The notes below the pieces were generated by a model, which worked only from the letters and a program-made list of their open reading frames with translations, made no database searches and had not been told where the DNA came from. Made by a program: the position numbers and the translations under genes. From Blepharisma stoltei (lineage: Eukaryota > Ciliophora > Heterotrichea > Heterotrichida > Blepharismidae), in contig CAJZBQ010000048.1 in NCBI GenBank assembly GCA_914767885.1, positions 372,001-436,000 of the forward strand: 64,000 bases of DNA. The letters are read 5' to 3'. Every line of letters starts with the position of its first letter. Position 1 is the stretch's first letter. Below are positions 20,401 to 30,324 of this stretch, piece after piece.

Positions 20401-20964
20401 ATTTATTTTTTAAAGATTTGTCAACAATAGTAAGGTTCAAGCCGATAAGGCTTAGTAATACTATATTGTCATTAGCTTCATTCAAAACATCTATACTAGT
20501 TTCATTTTAATATGGTTTAGTTTATTTTATGAATAAATTTACTATGTTTAAAAGTTGTCCATAATTATTTAAAACAAAATTTCAAAAATAATAATAAAAG
20601 CAATCACTTAATTTCTTAAAGTGGAGGAAAGAAGCTCTGTGAGTTCCATTTTCAGGCTGCCAATTTTAATGACATGCGAAATTGGATTCACTACTGATGG
20701 ACTCACACACCTTTTTTCTCAAACAATTAATAAAACTGCCATTAAGGGCGAGTTGGAGGGCCGGCTTTCCGGCCCGGCTAATATAACCCGTTTTCTTCCA
20801 TTTCCTTCCCAAACAACTAAAATCCTATAAAGAAGAATTAGTTGCGGAAATAATATTATTAGAAGACATTAGAAGATGTGAGAAAATATAAAAGATTTAT
20901 TAAAGGATGACGCCCTAGAAGGCTCTGCAATAGCAAGTAATTACTTAATTACCTAATAAAATCA
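20401..20964. other. Intergenic with a GC hairpin
   Basis: Mostly AT-rich. A perfect 7-bp hairpin GGGCCGG-CTTT-CCGGCCC lies at 20758-20775 in a GC-rich patch. Nothing else is recognised. Confidence 0.45.
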
Positions 20965-21504
20965 ATGAACAGATTTGTTGTCAGACAATTTCTCTTACCG
21001 CATCCTCAGGATCTACAAATATCATCAGATCCGATTGATCGTGCAAATACTTTCATGTGCAATCAATGCTTATTGTCATTTGAAAGCGCAACCGATAGGG
21101 ATAAGCACAGCATCACTAAGCCGATAATTGACAAATCTGAAGTCTTTAAGGAAAAACCTAAAGTTTTCACATATGAAAATGATAAGGGATTTTGCGAAAT
21201 AAATTTTGCTGACAAAAAAAAGGATGGAGAATTTTTCTGTGATGAATGCAATAAAGGATTTTCATCATATCAAGGACTCCGGCAGCACGAAGGCAAAATA
21301 CATAGAGAGAAAAAAAGAAATTTTAAGTGTACTATTTGCGTTAAAAAATTTTTCAGCAGATACCTCTTGAGATCTCACATGAAGCAAGTGCATGAGACTT
21401 CTGATAAGTTTTCATGCATTCAATCCAGCCAATTTGATAAAACAGAAAATGCTCTTAAAATGCATGCTGATCATTGCGGTATGAGTTTTGGATACAGAAA
21501 TTAA
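20965..21504 (+). CDS. C2H2 zinc-finger protein, 179 aa
   Basis: ATG at 20965, TAA at 21502-21504. Finger-like units are CNQCLLSFESATDRDKH (about residues 31-47), a classical finger FFCDECNKGFSSYQGLRQH with HREKK linker (about 90-115), and a second classical finger FKCTICVKKFFSRYLLRSHM then KQVH (about 117-140); a degenerate fourth follows near the C-terminus (HADHCG). Two adjacent good fingers suggest DNA or RNA binding. No other domain is visible. A decayed paralogue lies 0.6 kb upstream in the same orientation. Confidence 0.8.
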   Translation: MNRFVVRQFLLPHPQDLQISSDPIDRANTFMCNQCLLSFESATDRDKHSITKPIIDKSEVFKEKPKVFTYENDKGFCEINFADKKKDGEFFCDECNKGFSSYQGLRQHEGKIHREKKRNFKCTICVKKFFSRYLLRSHMKQVHETSDKFSCIQSSQFDKTENALKMHADHCGMSFGYRN

Positions 21505-21671
21505 TATAAACTAATAAATATATAAATTATAAAAAATTTTAGAGCAGCAAGAGCAACAGCTAGCTTATCCAGATTTTTATATGATATGTATGTTACCGTT
21601 AAATAAATGCTACTCAGTCAATATAATTAGTTTTAAAATGGGCTTAGTTATTTTATAATTAAATTTACTAA

Positions 21672-21926
21672 TTCCCCCTCTCCATGAGTTAATTTTTTTA
21701 TAAAAATTTATAATAACAATTTGTAAAAATTTGAAAAGTAAAAGTTGATTTAATTTTAAAATGCAAGCTGGTAAAAATAAACAAAATTAGCTAAAATATT
21801 TCATTATAATAATTAAAACTTACATATCAACATATTTTTCCATAAAATAATTTTTTTGCTCTCGGAAAGCGTTTTTTTATAGAGATTTTTTTCGAATAGT
21901 TTTGCTCGCTCATGGAGGGGGAGTAA
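21672..21926 (+). mobile_element. Family A MITE, degenerate, upstream of TRAP1
   Basis: 255 bp flanked by TAA at 21669-21671 and 21924-21926. It keeps the TCCCCCTC/GAGGGGGAG ends and the internal TTTCATTATAATAATTA block. It ends 48 bp before the TRAP1 start codon, so in the germline it separates the gene from any upstream promoter. Confidence 0.7.
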
Positions 21927-21974
21927 GAAAATATGAAGCCATAATTTTCCTTTCGATAATTTTCCATAATAAAT

Positions 21975-24017
21975 ATGTTTCGTTTGGCTTTTAAGGCTTT
22001 CAGACCTCTCGCTAGCAAAGCCTTTATCCCAAATATCCGCTATTTCAATACAACTACACCTCCTCCTCCTCCTCCTTCTCCTCCTCCTTCTCCTCCTCCA
22101 CCACCTGGTCCAGCTCCTGACTCTCACATCTCACCTCCATCATTCACAAAGGTCAACTCAAAGGTTCTCAATTTCCAAACAGAGACAAACAAGCTTCTCG
22201 ATATCGTCGCTAAAAGTCTTTACATGGACAAAGAAGTCTTTATTCGTGAGCTTGTCTCAAATGCATCAGACGCTTTGGAAAAACAAAGATACCTCAACAT
22301 CTCTGGTCAATCAGCCGATGATACCCCTCTCACCATCAAAATTACCGTCGATGCTGCAAAAGGCACCATTTCCTTCCGTGACTCAGGGATCGGAATGACC
22401 GCTGACGAGCTTATCAAAAATTTAGGGACAATTGCATACTCAGGGTCACACAAATTCATAGAGTCATTAAAAGCCAACGAAGAAAACAAGTCCTCCACAG
22501 AAAAAATCATTGGCCAATTCGGTGTAGGATTTTACAGCAGCTTTATTGTGGGCAATGAAGTCAGAGTGATTTCAAAGTCTGAGAATTGCCAAAACCCTCA
22601 CTTGTGGGTAAGCAAAGGACTGGGAGAGTTTGAGATATCAGAACTTGAAGGACTCGATTTTCCAAGAGGGACTGAAGTGACTGTAGAATTAAAAGAAGAC
22701 TGCAAGCAATTTTTAAATGAAGCTGACATTAAAAAGACATTGACTAAGTACTCCAACTTCGTAAACTTCCCACTGGAGCTTAACAGCCAACAAATCAACC
22801 TTCAAGGAGCTCTATGGGCTAGAAATAAAAATGACGTCGAAGAAAATGAGTACCAAGATTTCTATGAGTATATCAGTGGCCAAAAGCTCCCATACAAATG
22901 GAAACTCCACTTTTCACTAGAAATTCCATTATCAATGAAAGTGCTTTTATACGTTCCAAATACACATAAAGAAAAATACGGAATGGCTAATGAGTCTTGT
23001 GAAGTGGGGCTTTATTCAAGAAAAGTTTTGATCATGGCTAACTGCAGCCAACTTTTGCCAAACTGGCTAAGATTCGTAAAAGGAATTGTGGACTGTGAAG
23101 ATATCCAATTAAATGTCTCAAGAGAAACATTCCAGGACTCTGCGATGATGGAAAAAATTAAAGGAATTTTGACAAAAAAGCTTTTGAAATTCTTAAGTGA
23201 TGAAGCAGAAAGAGATGAATCTGGATTTATGAGATGGTATCAAGAATTCGGCCAATTCCTCATCGAAGGTATGGCAATGGACCAAGAAAACTCAAAAGCC
23301 ATCATGACTATGACCCGCTACTACTATAGCTTAAACACAAGTATGACTACACTTGACAAATACATTGAAAAAATGAAGCCAGGACAGCAAAAAATCTATT
23401 ATTTATTCACCGCGAATAGAGAAATCGGGATGGACTCCCCATATTTGGAACCTTTCAAAACCAAAGAAATCCCTGTGATTTTTTCCTTGCAACTAATTGA
23501 TGAAATGATTTTCAAGAATATGGGAGAATATAAAGGACACAAATTTGTCAATATTGAAAGCTCAATTGACGAAATAGAAAAAGATCTAATAGAAACCCAT
23601 CAATACAATGAAGCTTCAGGAATCCCAGAAGCTGATTTAGTTCCGTTCGTAGAGTGGATTAAAAATGAGACAATGCCAATTGTCGACAAAGTCATTGTGT
23701 CTAGCAGGCTTAAAGACTCTCCAGCTGTGGTTACTGGAGAAATGCCATCAGCAGTTAGACAAGTTTATAAGCTGATGGATAGAGAAAAGCACACAAGTGC
23801 GATGACTAGAAACCAGACTTTTGAAATCAACACAAACCATGAGATCATCATCAAACTCAATGAAGTGAGGAAAACTGACCCAGAATTAGCAAAAGATATC
23901 ATCAGCCAAGTGCTTGATAACGCTTTATTGAATGCAGGAATTATGGAGTCTCCAGTCAATATGATTAAGAGACTTAATAGAGTCATGCTGAGAACTCTTC
24001 GAGATGCAAAACAATAA
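21975..24017 (+). CDS. TRAP1: Mitochondrial Hsp90 (TRAP1-like)
   Basis: A 680-aa Hsp90-family chaperone. Residues 1-30 are a basic mitochondrial presequence (MFRLAFKAFRPLASKAF), then an unusual Pro tract of about 25 residues. The ATPase domain follows: ELVSNASDALEK, RDSGIGMTADEL, GTIAYSGSHKF and GQFGVGFYSSFIV hold the ATP-binding Glu, Asn, Asp and the glycine lid. The middle domain has the catalytic Arg loop in DCEDIQLNVSRET. The charged linker of cytosolic Hsp90 and the C-terminal MEEVD are absent, as in TRAP1 and bacterial HtpG. No intron and no insert interrupts it. Confidence 0.95.
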   Translation: MFRLAFKAFRPLASKAFIPNIRYFNTTTPPPPPPSPPPSPPPPPGPAPDSHISPPSFTKVNSKVLNFQTETNKLLDIVAKSLYMDKEVFIRELVSNASDALEKQRYLNISGQSADDTPLTIKITVDAAKGTISFRDSGIGMTADELIKNLGTIAYSGSHKFIESLKANEENKSSTEKIIGQFGVGFYSSFIVGNEVRVISKSENCQNPHLWVSKGLGEFEISELEGLDFPRGTEVTVELKEDCKQFLNEADIKKTLTKYSNFVNFPLELNSQQINLQGALWARNKNDVEENEYQDFYEYISGQKLPYKWKLHFSLEIPLSMKVLLYVPNTHKEKYGMANESCEVGLYSRKVLIMANCSQLLPNWLRFVKGIVDCEDIQLNVSRETFQDSAMMEKIKGILTKKLLKFLSDEAERDESGFMRWYQEFGQFLIEGMAMDQENSKAIMTMTRYYYSLNTSMTTLDKYIEKMKPGQQKIYYLFTANREIGMDSPYLEPFKTKEIPVIFSLQLIDEMIFKNMGEYKGHKFVNIESSIDEIEKDLIETHQYNEASGIPEADLVPFVEWIKNETMPIVDKVIVSSRLKDSPAVVTGEMPSAVRQVYKLMDREKHTSAMTRNQTFEINTNHEIIIKLNEVRKTDPELAKDIISQVLDNALLNAGIMESPVNMIKRLNRVMLRTLRDAKQ

Positions 24018-24225
24018 ATAATTTATCTCTTTCCTAATACGCATTTTTATATGATAAATCTTAAAAATTTAATGAGTAAATTATCTGCACAATGCATCAA
24101 ATCCTATTAAAAGTATACTATTAATTGGTGAATTCTTTTTTTACTGATCTAAGCTAAAACTCTAATTGGGGCATATCATTATAAATAAGTAAAAATTCTT
24201 TGAATCCCCCTTATAAAAATATTAA

Positions 24226-24639
24226 ATGGATCTCGCTTATCTTGCTAACAATGATCAAAATCTTCTAACCACGCTCCAAAATCAAGGGATTGACTTAGAC
24301 ACCCTTCTATTCGTAGCAAAAGACCTTTTCAATATCATAGAAGAAATGAAGTTTGACCAAACCAGTGCAAAGATGTTCTTTTATCGGCTGAAAAAGGTGT
24401 ATGGATTAGTAAATGGAATTCCTGAACCTGAAGATACAAGTAAAAAATCAGATTTACCAGATAAACTTAGCGTTGAATGCAAAGACCCCAATAAAATTTA
24501 TTTTTTCAATCTACTTCAAGGACAATCTGGAGTTGACAAGCTCAACGCTCTTTATGAGTGTGAGCAATGTGGAACTGGACACACTTTTAAACGTTCTGAA
24601 GTCAAAAATCATGCTACATTCCATAATAATTCTAGATAA
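24226..24639 (+). CDS. Small zinc-finger-like protein, 137 aa
   Basis: ATG at 24226, TAA at 24637-24639. The N-terminal ~65 residues are probably helical (LLTTLQNQGIDLDTLLFVAKD). The C-terminus holds one C2H2-like element: CEQCGTGHTFKRSEVKNH then H, with spacing C-x2-C-x13-H-x4-H. No other motif is recognised. Lys-rich middle. Function unknown. Confidence 0.6.
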   Translation: MDLAYLANNDQNLLTTLQNQGIDLDTLLFVAKDLFNIIEEMKFDQTSAKMFFYRLKKVYGLVNGIPEPEDTSKKSDLPDKLSVECKDPNKIYFFNLLQGQSGVDKLNALYECEQCGTGHTFKRSEVKNHATFHNNSR

Positions 24640-25392
24640 TAAAATCATTTTATTTTAAATTTTCTTTTACCGCCCATTTATTTATGATTATTTTTCAAGA
24701 GAACTTTCTAAATAAATGCTTAAAAATATGTGAGGAAGGCAGTTAGCCTATTCGATTCAATAATTAAATTTAAGCAGCTGCTAAGAATAAAATAAAGAGT
24801 TTATAGCTAATTGCTTATAATTAATTTCTTTAGTTAAATATTATAATTCTCCTCATTAAATCGTGTAATATTTTCCCACTCATTTGGAGTGAAAATTTAT
24901 TTTGAAAATTTTGCATACTATTTTTCTTTATGGGATTTGAAAATACACTTGTAGTATTTAAAAATTTTAATCACTCAAAAATTAATAAAAAAATTCTATA
25001 ATTTTAAATTAAATCATTCATTAATATGAAAAAAATCTTTGCTCAATTGAGACTAATTTTAAAATAGAATTCACCAATATCTATCTCAATCACGAAGGTA
25101 AAGTGAGGAAATTTATCATAATTTTTATTTAAATTTATCATTTTAAACATATCTGATTATTTTAAATAAAAAGGTCAGGCAAAGTAAAATAAATTAATTT
25201 TCCTTCTTGCTGGTCAAACTGCTCCTATTTATTCCTTTAATTTTTTCCTTCAAAGCTGTTAATACAAAATAAATAGGAACTTGCTCATTTTAATTTATAA
25301 TGCGCGGAAATAATTTCTTAATCGGCCTACTTGACGAGAAATAAGTAAGTATCTGGTAAATTTTCACTTACCCATCAATATGAAGGCACTTA

Positions 25393-25501
25393 CCCCTCCG
25401 TGAGCGAACAAAAAAATTTGTTAGCTCACAGAGGTGTGCTTTTTTACCCAAAAAATAGGTTTTTTCCAATGGTTTTTGCTCACTCACAGAGGGGAGAGTT
25501 A
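25393..25501 (+). mobile_element. Family A MITE, 109-bp internal deletion derivative
   Basis: Flanked by TTA at 25390-25392 and 25499-25501. Both ends (CCCCTCCGTGAGCGAAC and CTCACTCACAGAGGGGAG) are present but the ~250-bp centre is gone. Confidence 0.75.
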
Positions 25502-25912
25502 GTTATTAAATTTTAGATGCTAATAATTCAATATAGAACTATCGAATAAATAATTAAATTTTATGATTGCCAAGAGTGTAAAAGACATAAAAAAGCACTT
25601 TATAGCAATTTCAAGTGTACTTTATATTTAATTAATGAAAATTCTTGGAAAATGGCAACATTTTTAGCATTTCAAAATTTCGCCATTTTTATTTGTGCTT
25701 TTAACGCAATAATACGATTTTTTAAAAATTAGTTTATTACTTTTTCCGTGTTTTGGATAGATCACAAATGAAAAAGATATAGTGATGACAATTTTAAAAA
25801 TTAAAATAGGAAATTTTTGCAGAAAGCTTCATTTATGAATTTGGCAAGCTAAATTAATAATCATATGAGAGTTTAATGCAACGCACGTTCCAAGAAATAA
25901 TTTAAAATCTAA

Positions 25913-26261
25913 CTTTGCCCCTGTGAGAAAACAAAAAATTTTGTTCTCTCACAGATGGGGTTAGCTTTTTTTAAAAAATTATGTATAAATTTTATATAAA
26001 TTTATTTTCTTCAAAATTAAAAAAATTCCAATCTATAAAAATTAATTCAATTTGTAGAATTTATGTTTTAGAATGCAATTTGTTCAAAATTTATCAGAAT
26101 TAGCTAGAGATTTCATTATAATAGTCACTTATATATCAATTTTTTTTTCGTAAAATTTTTTTTATATTAAAAAAAATTTTTGTTCGCTCAAGGAAGGTGG
26201 GTTTTTGGGCCCAAATATGGATATTTCCAATAATTTTGTTCGCTGACGGAGGGGGAAGTAA
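25913..26261 (+). mobile_element. Family A MITE
   Basis: 349 bp flanked by TAA at 25910-25912 and 26259-26261. End hairpin CCCCTGTGAG...CTCACAGATGGGG, internal TTTCATTATAATAGTCACTT block and both G-rich 3' repeats are present. Confidence 0.75.
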
Positions 26262-26278
26262 GATCCTTATTCTACACA

Positions 26279-26799
26279 ACATTTTTTTTGCCAGGTGACG
26301 CCAAAACAAAAAGGCGTCACCTGGAGGCCATGGAGCAAGGAAGTGTCAGGGGGGTGAGTTTTGCTAACAAAATTGGGCCTTTCCCTAGGCCCTTGAGGTG
26401 TGCGGCAGCAATTTTGGACGGACTTCACGGCGAGAAGGAAGTGAGGATGCCTCGTGCGGAGCTTGGGGCGTGAAGAAGGCGCGGAACATCATCTCCAGAG
26501 CCAATACCCCTCTGGAGTAGGAATTTGTGGCCGCTAGGTCCGGAAGCTAAAGGAACAAGGGTCTCCCCTGTAGATGGTGACGTCACCATTTTTGAGGACG
26601 TCACCAGAAAAGATGGAAACATAGTGATGAGAATTTAATTTAGCTGGAAATGAGTTGGTTTGTGGTTTGTGCTGAGCGGAAGATGCTTGGCGTGATGCTG
26701 ATGTGCTGATGGTGCTAATGACGCTGCTGGTGCTGTGCTGATTTGGTGGTAACGTAGGGTAGGGTAACCGTAATTCTTTTCTTCTTCTTATTCTACACA
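26279..26799. mobile_element. GC-rich insertion with 13-bp target-site duplication
   Basis: CTTATTCTACACA is repeated at 26266-26278 and 26787-26799 around 521 bp of markedly GC-rich sequence. It contains a perfect 10-bp hairpin AGGTGACGCC/GGCGTCACCT near 26295-26325 and a GGTGACGTCACC palindrome near 26576. The left duplication abuts a family A MITE. It resembles the other long-duplication inserts in size but shares no obvious sequence with them. The short ORFs inside look spurious. Confidence 0.6.
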
Positions 26800-27085
26800 T
26801 TGAAAAGAATATAAATTTTTTCAATAATTATTTCAAGTCAAAATATTTAAGCTAGAGGTTACAATAGTTTAATATTTTAAACAATTAAAATTATTATGTC
26901 TTGATAATATATTAACTGCTTATTGGCAAAAATATGAGGATATGAAATTATTCCAACATATTATAAAACTCCTAATGCTAAAGCTACTGAATATTTGCTG
27001 TAGACTTATCCTATAGATTTTTATTCCTTATCACTTACTGTTCATTAAAGATTTAATACTTTAAATCTCATCCACTATAATTTAA

Positions 27086-28366
27086 ATGTCGGAGTCTGTA
27101 TGCCCGTTAACCCTACCAGGAATTGGTGACATTGTAGTGTTCATAGGCTTGGTAACAAATATTTAGATTGGCCTCATGCTAATGGAATATGGCCTTTGCA
27201 GGCCTGAAAATGCTAACCACCTTCTACTCAAAAATTGGCTTCAATTTTCAATAGGTATCGTAGCGTGGTGAGTGTTAGGTTATGGTTTCGCTTTTGGAAA
27301 CGTCGCTGACAGCGAATTCATTGGAAACCGCAACTTTGGTGGTGAAAAGTGGCTTACCGAGCGATCAGAGAACCATGGAGCCTGCGCATCATTTTTTGCA
27401 CTCTGTGGTTTTTTCGTCCTCTTTGTCATCAATGGCGGAATCAGTGAAAAAGCAAAATACCACGTCTACGTAGTGCTTGCTTTTTGGATTATGCTCTTTG
27501 TATGGCCTGTTATCGTTGCATGGTCATGGGGAGGCGGCTGGCTCGCCATTGAGCTTAAAAAAGATCTTATTGACGTAGGAGGAGCAATCAATATCCATAT
27601 GTTCGCTGGAGCTATTGGACTTATGGGAGCTATATTTTCAGGGAAAAGAAGAGGAAGATGGCGTCCAAGCAAAGCTGCAAAATTCCAGATCCAGATGTAC
27701 CCTATCTATATAATCGGTGCAGTCCTTTTAATTTTAGGCCTGTTTGGTCTCAATTTTTCAATTGGCCAAAGCAGAGCTGACCAAATGGGGATGTCAGCAG
27801 CCAACTCATGGATCTGTGCAGGAGCTACCTCAATTGTCGCTCTTAAGCTACTTACACTATTTAGCAAAGACTTACATACTCATACCATCGCAATTTACCA
27901 AGGCTTCATTGCAGGAATGGTCGTTATTTCTAGCTCTGCTTATAATACTACTCCTTGGCAAGCAGGGATTGTCGGTATCATGACAGGCGTCATCTTTGCC
28001 TTTACCTACAAGTTTGTGCTATATCTCCAAATTGACGACCCAATGTCCGTAACTGCTACTTTCTTAGTTCCTGGACTTGTAGGTGGAATTCTGCCTGGAT
28101 TCATCACTGACGAGGACGGCTGCTTCTGGCAAGGAATTTCAGGCCACACCTTGTCTACACAAGTAATTGGTGTCATTGTGGTGCTGGGCTGGGCACTTGT
28201 GTGGGCTGTGATTTTGTTTACTGTCTTGACCGTTGTAGGAGGAATGAGATTGAGAGACCACATCCAAAAGTACGGACTGGCAAAGACTCATATAATGCAA
28301 TCTGGGTTTGTGTATGTCAAAGATGAAGTGATCACAAAAGGAGAAGAAGTAGAAGATATAAGTTAA
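27086..28366 (+). CDS. Ammonium transporter (Amt/Rh family) lacking the second pore histidine
   Basis: A 421-aa polytopic membrane protein after removing a 15-nt intron (27152-27166); TGA supplies a Trp in IVAWWVLGYG. Conserved Amt features are FGNVADSEFIG, SFFALCGFF, VIVAWSWGGGWLA and the first pore His in GGAINIHMFAGAIG. At the second twin-His position the family has DDxxxxxxxHxxxG, but here DDPMSVTATFLVPG has Phe. The rest of the helix (LVGGILPG) aligns well, so this is a substitution, not a misalignment. About 11 membrane segments are expected. The cytosolic tail is short and acidic. It is convergent with phosphoglucomutase, 22 bp apart. Confidence 0.88.
27152..27166 (+). other. 15-nt intron
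   Basis: GTAACAAATATTTAG; removal joins VVFIGL to IGLMLMEYG in the Amt protein. Confidence 0.9.
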
Positions 28367-28388
28367 CTTCAAAGTTATTTAAATTTAA

Positions 28389-30056
28389 TTAGGTTATGAC
28401 TGTAGGGCCAGTGACGGAAAGAATGGCATTAATGTCGGAGAACTTGAGAGACCAGTCAATTATGGATCCAAGGGCTTGGTCAGTGGATAAATCCAAATTT
28501 ACCTTTTCGTATTTTTCGTAATAAACACGAACGGTAGCACCTGAAGAGCCAGTTCCAGAGAGACGGTAGATTACACGCCATTCTGGAGTTATGAATCTTA
28601 GTCCTTGGTTTTTAGTCACAGAATGGTCAACTGGGTCTGTATATTCATAGCTGTCAGCTTGTCCTTGGAACTCAGAAAACTTGTTTTTAAGTGTCTCCAT
28701 TAGCTGGTTGGCGGCATTTGAGTCTACGTTTTCGTAGTCATATCTCATATAATAATTTCTCCCATACTCTTGCCAGTGGCTTCTCACAATTTCTTCAACC
28801 CCTACCAAGTGGTCAGAGTTTTTGTTTTTATAGGCAATAACGCTGAGCCATGCTAAAACTGCCCAGACGCCGTCTTTTTCTCTGATGTGGTCACTTCCAG
28901 TACCAAAGCTTTCTTCTCCACAAATGCTCAGTCTTCCAGCGTCCATCAAATTCCCAAAGAACTTCCACCCAGTTGGGACTTCATAAACCTGTATCCCTAG
29001 CTTTTGTCCTACGAAGTCAATCGCAGTGCTTGTAGGCATGCTTCTAGCTACTCCTTTAAGACCTCCTGCAAAATATGGTATCGCTGCTGAATTAGCAGCA
29101 AGCACAGCTACAGAATCTGAAGGGGTCACGAAAAATTGTTTGCCTAAAATCATATTCCTATCAGCATCTCCATCATTTGCAGCTCCAAAATCAGGATAAT
29201 CTCCATGCTGCACTTCAGCTCCAATTCCCATTGCATGAACTAAATCATGAGCATAAACTAAATTAGGGTCTGGGTGTCCGCCTCCAAAATCTTCAAGAGG
29301 CTCTGAATTTTTGATTTGCTCCAATGGAACTCCTAAAATCCTATGGAAAATATGTCTCGCATATGGTCCTGAAACCCCGCTTAAGCAGTCATAATGAATT
29401 TTGAAGTCAGGTCTTGACACTAAAGCTCTTAAGTCGTCAAAATTAAAAATGCTTTGCATTTTTGCTACATAGTCTTCAGTTGAGTCAATCACTTCTACAA
29501 CAAAAGGCCTCCCGTCAACTTGAAATTCAGTTCTTCCAAGGCTTGAGATATCAACATCAGGGATATCTGCAATTGAATATTCAGAGATCGAGATGGTATG
29601 CTCATAAATCCTATTTGTCCAGTCTTCAGGAGCTGGGCCTCCATTTCCAATGTTGTATTTGATACCGAAATCAGCATTTGGCCCACCTGGGTTGTGGCTT
29701 GCAGTGAGAATGAGGCCTCCTAAGGCAATCCCTCCTTCTCTTTCTCTTATTATTACAGAAACTGCTGGAGTTGATAAAATTCCGTTCTGTCCAACCCAAA
29801 CTCGTCCTACACGATTGCCTGCAGCGACTTTGAGGATAGTCTGGATTGCAGTCTTGTTATAATATCTGCCATCACCTGAGACCACAATTGTGCTGCCTTC
29901 AAGAACTTCTCGCTCCTTGACGGTGTTAAAACAGCTCTGAGTGAAATTCTCTATGTAATGAGGCTGGAGAACTTCTGTGACCTTTTTGCGGACACCAGAT
30001 GTTCCTGGTTTTTGGCCTTGGATAGGAGTTGTATGGACTGCCTGAATGGTAGACAT
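28389..30056 (-). CDS. PGM: Phosphoglucomutase (alpha-D-glucose, parafusin-like)
   Basis: A complete 555-aa enzyme, without intron or insert. The catalytic serine loop is TASHNPGGP (residue ~115), the Mg loop is DGDADRNM, the sugar-specificity loop is CGEESFGTGSDH and the phosphate loop is RLSGTGSSGATVR. These place it in the PGM1 branch that interconverts glucose-1-phosphate and glucose-6-phosphate in the cytosol. In ciliates the PGM relative parafusin has been linked to exocytosis; which role applies here cannot be told. Start is the first ATG (MSTIQAVHTTPIQGQKPGTS), typical of the family. It feeds the same sugar-phosphate pool as the trehalose enzyme at 39380. Confidence 0.96.
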   Translation of the reverse strand: MSTIQAVHTTPIQGQKPGTSGVRKKVTEVLQPHYIENFTQSCFNTVKEREVLEGSTIVVSGDGRYYNKTAIQTILKVAAGNRVGRVWVGQNGILSTPAVSVIIREREGGIALGGLILTASHNPGGPNADFGIKYNIGNGGPAPEDWTNRIYEHTISISEYSIADIPDVDISSLGRTEFQVDGRPFVVEVIDSTEDYVAKMQSIFNFDDLRALVSRPDFKIHYDCLSGVSGPYARHIFHRILGVPLEQIKNSEPLEDFGGGHPDPNLVYAHDLVHAMGIGAEVQHGDYPDFGAANDGDADRNMILGKQFFVTPSDSVAVLAANSAAIPYFAGGLKGVARSMPTSTAIDFVGQKLGIQVYEVPTGWKFFGNLMDAGRLSICGEESFGTGSDHIREKDGVWAVLAWLSVIAYKNKNSDHLVGVEEIVRSHWQEYGRNYYMRYDYENVDSNAANQLMETLKNKFSEFQGQADSYEYTDPVDHSVTKNQGLRFITPEWRVIYRLSGTGSSGATVRVYYEKYEKVNLDLSTDQALGSIIDWSLKFSDINAILSVTGPTVIT

Positions 30057-30324
30057 TTATATTTCTGATGTGAATAATGGATGATTTTAATGAATAGAGA
30101 ATTTTCTATTATAAATTTTGATTGGAGCTTGAAGAGCAATTTATGATTGCTTTATACTAGGCCCTTATATATGCTCATTATGCTCAGTAATGATATATTA
30201 ATAAAAAGCTGGATTCTTTATAATTATCAATAAAATTTCTTATTCAATTTAACTATATTCATTTATTATTCGTAAATTATATATTTGAATTTCAAAGACT
30301 TAAATAAGTTTCTAAAGGCTTAAA

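Larger units (their letters stand above)
24640..27085. other. 2.4-kb gene-free region with MITEs and a retroposon-like insert
   Basis: Between the small zinc-finger gene and the Amt gene I find no coding frame with ciliate-like quality. It contains two family A MITEs (25393-25501, 25913-26261), an insertion with 13-bp duplications (26279-26799) and otherwise very AT-rich sequence. Confidence 0.6.

Noticed and set aside
26288-26824. ORFs in the GC-rich block
   Set aside because: They overlap on both strands, have no ciliate-like codon use and lie inside the insertion with 13-bp duplications.
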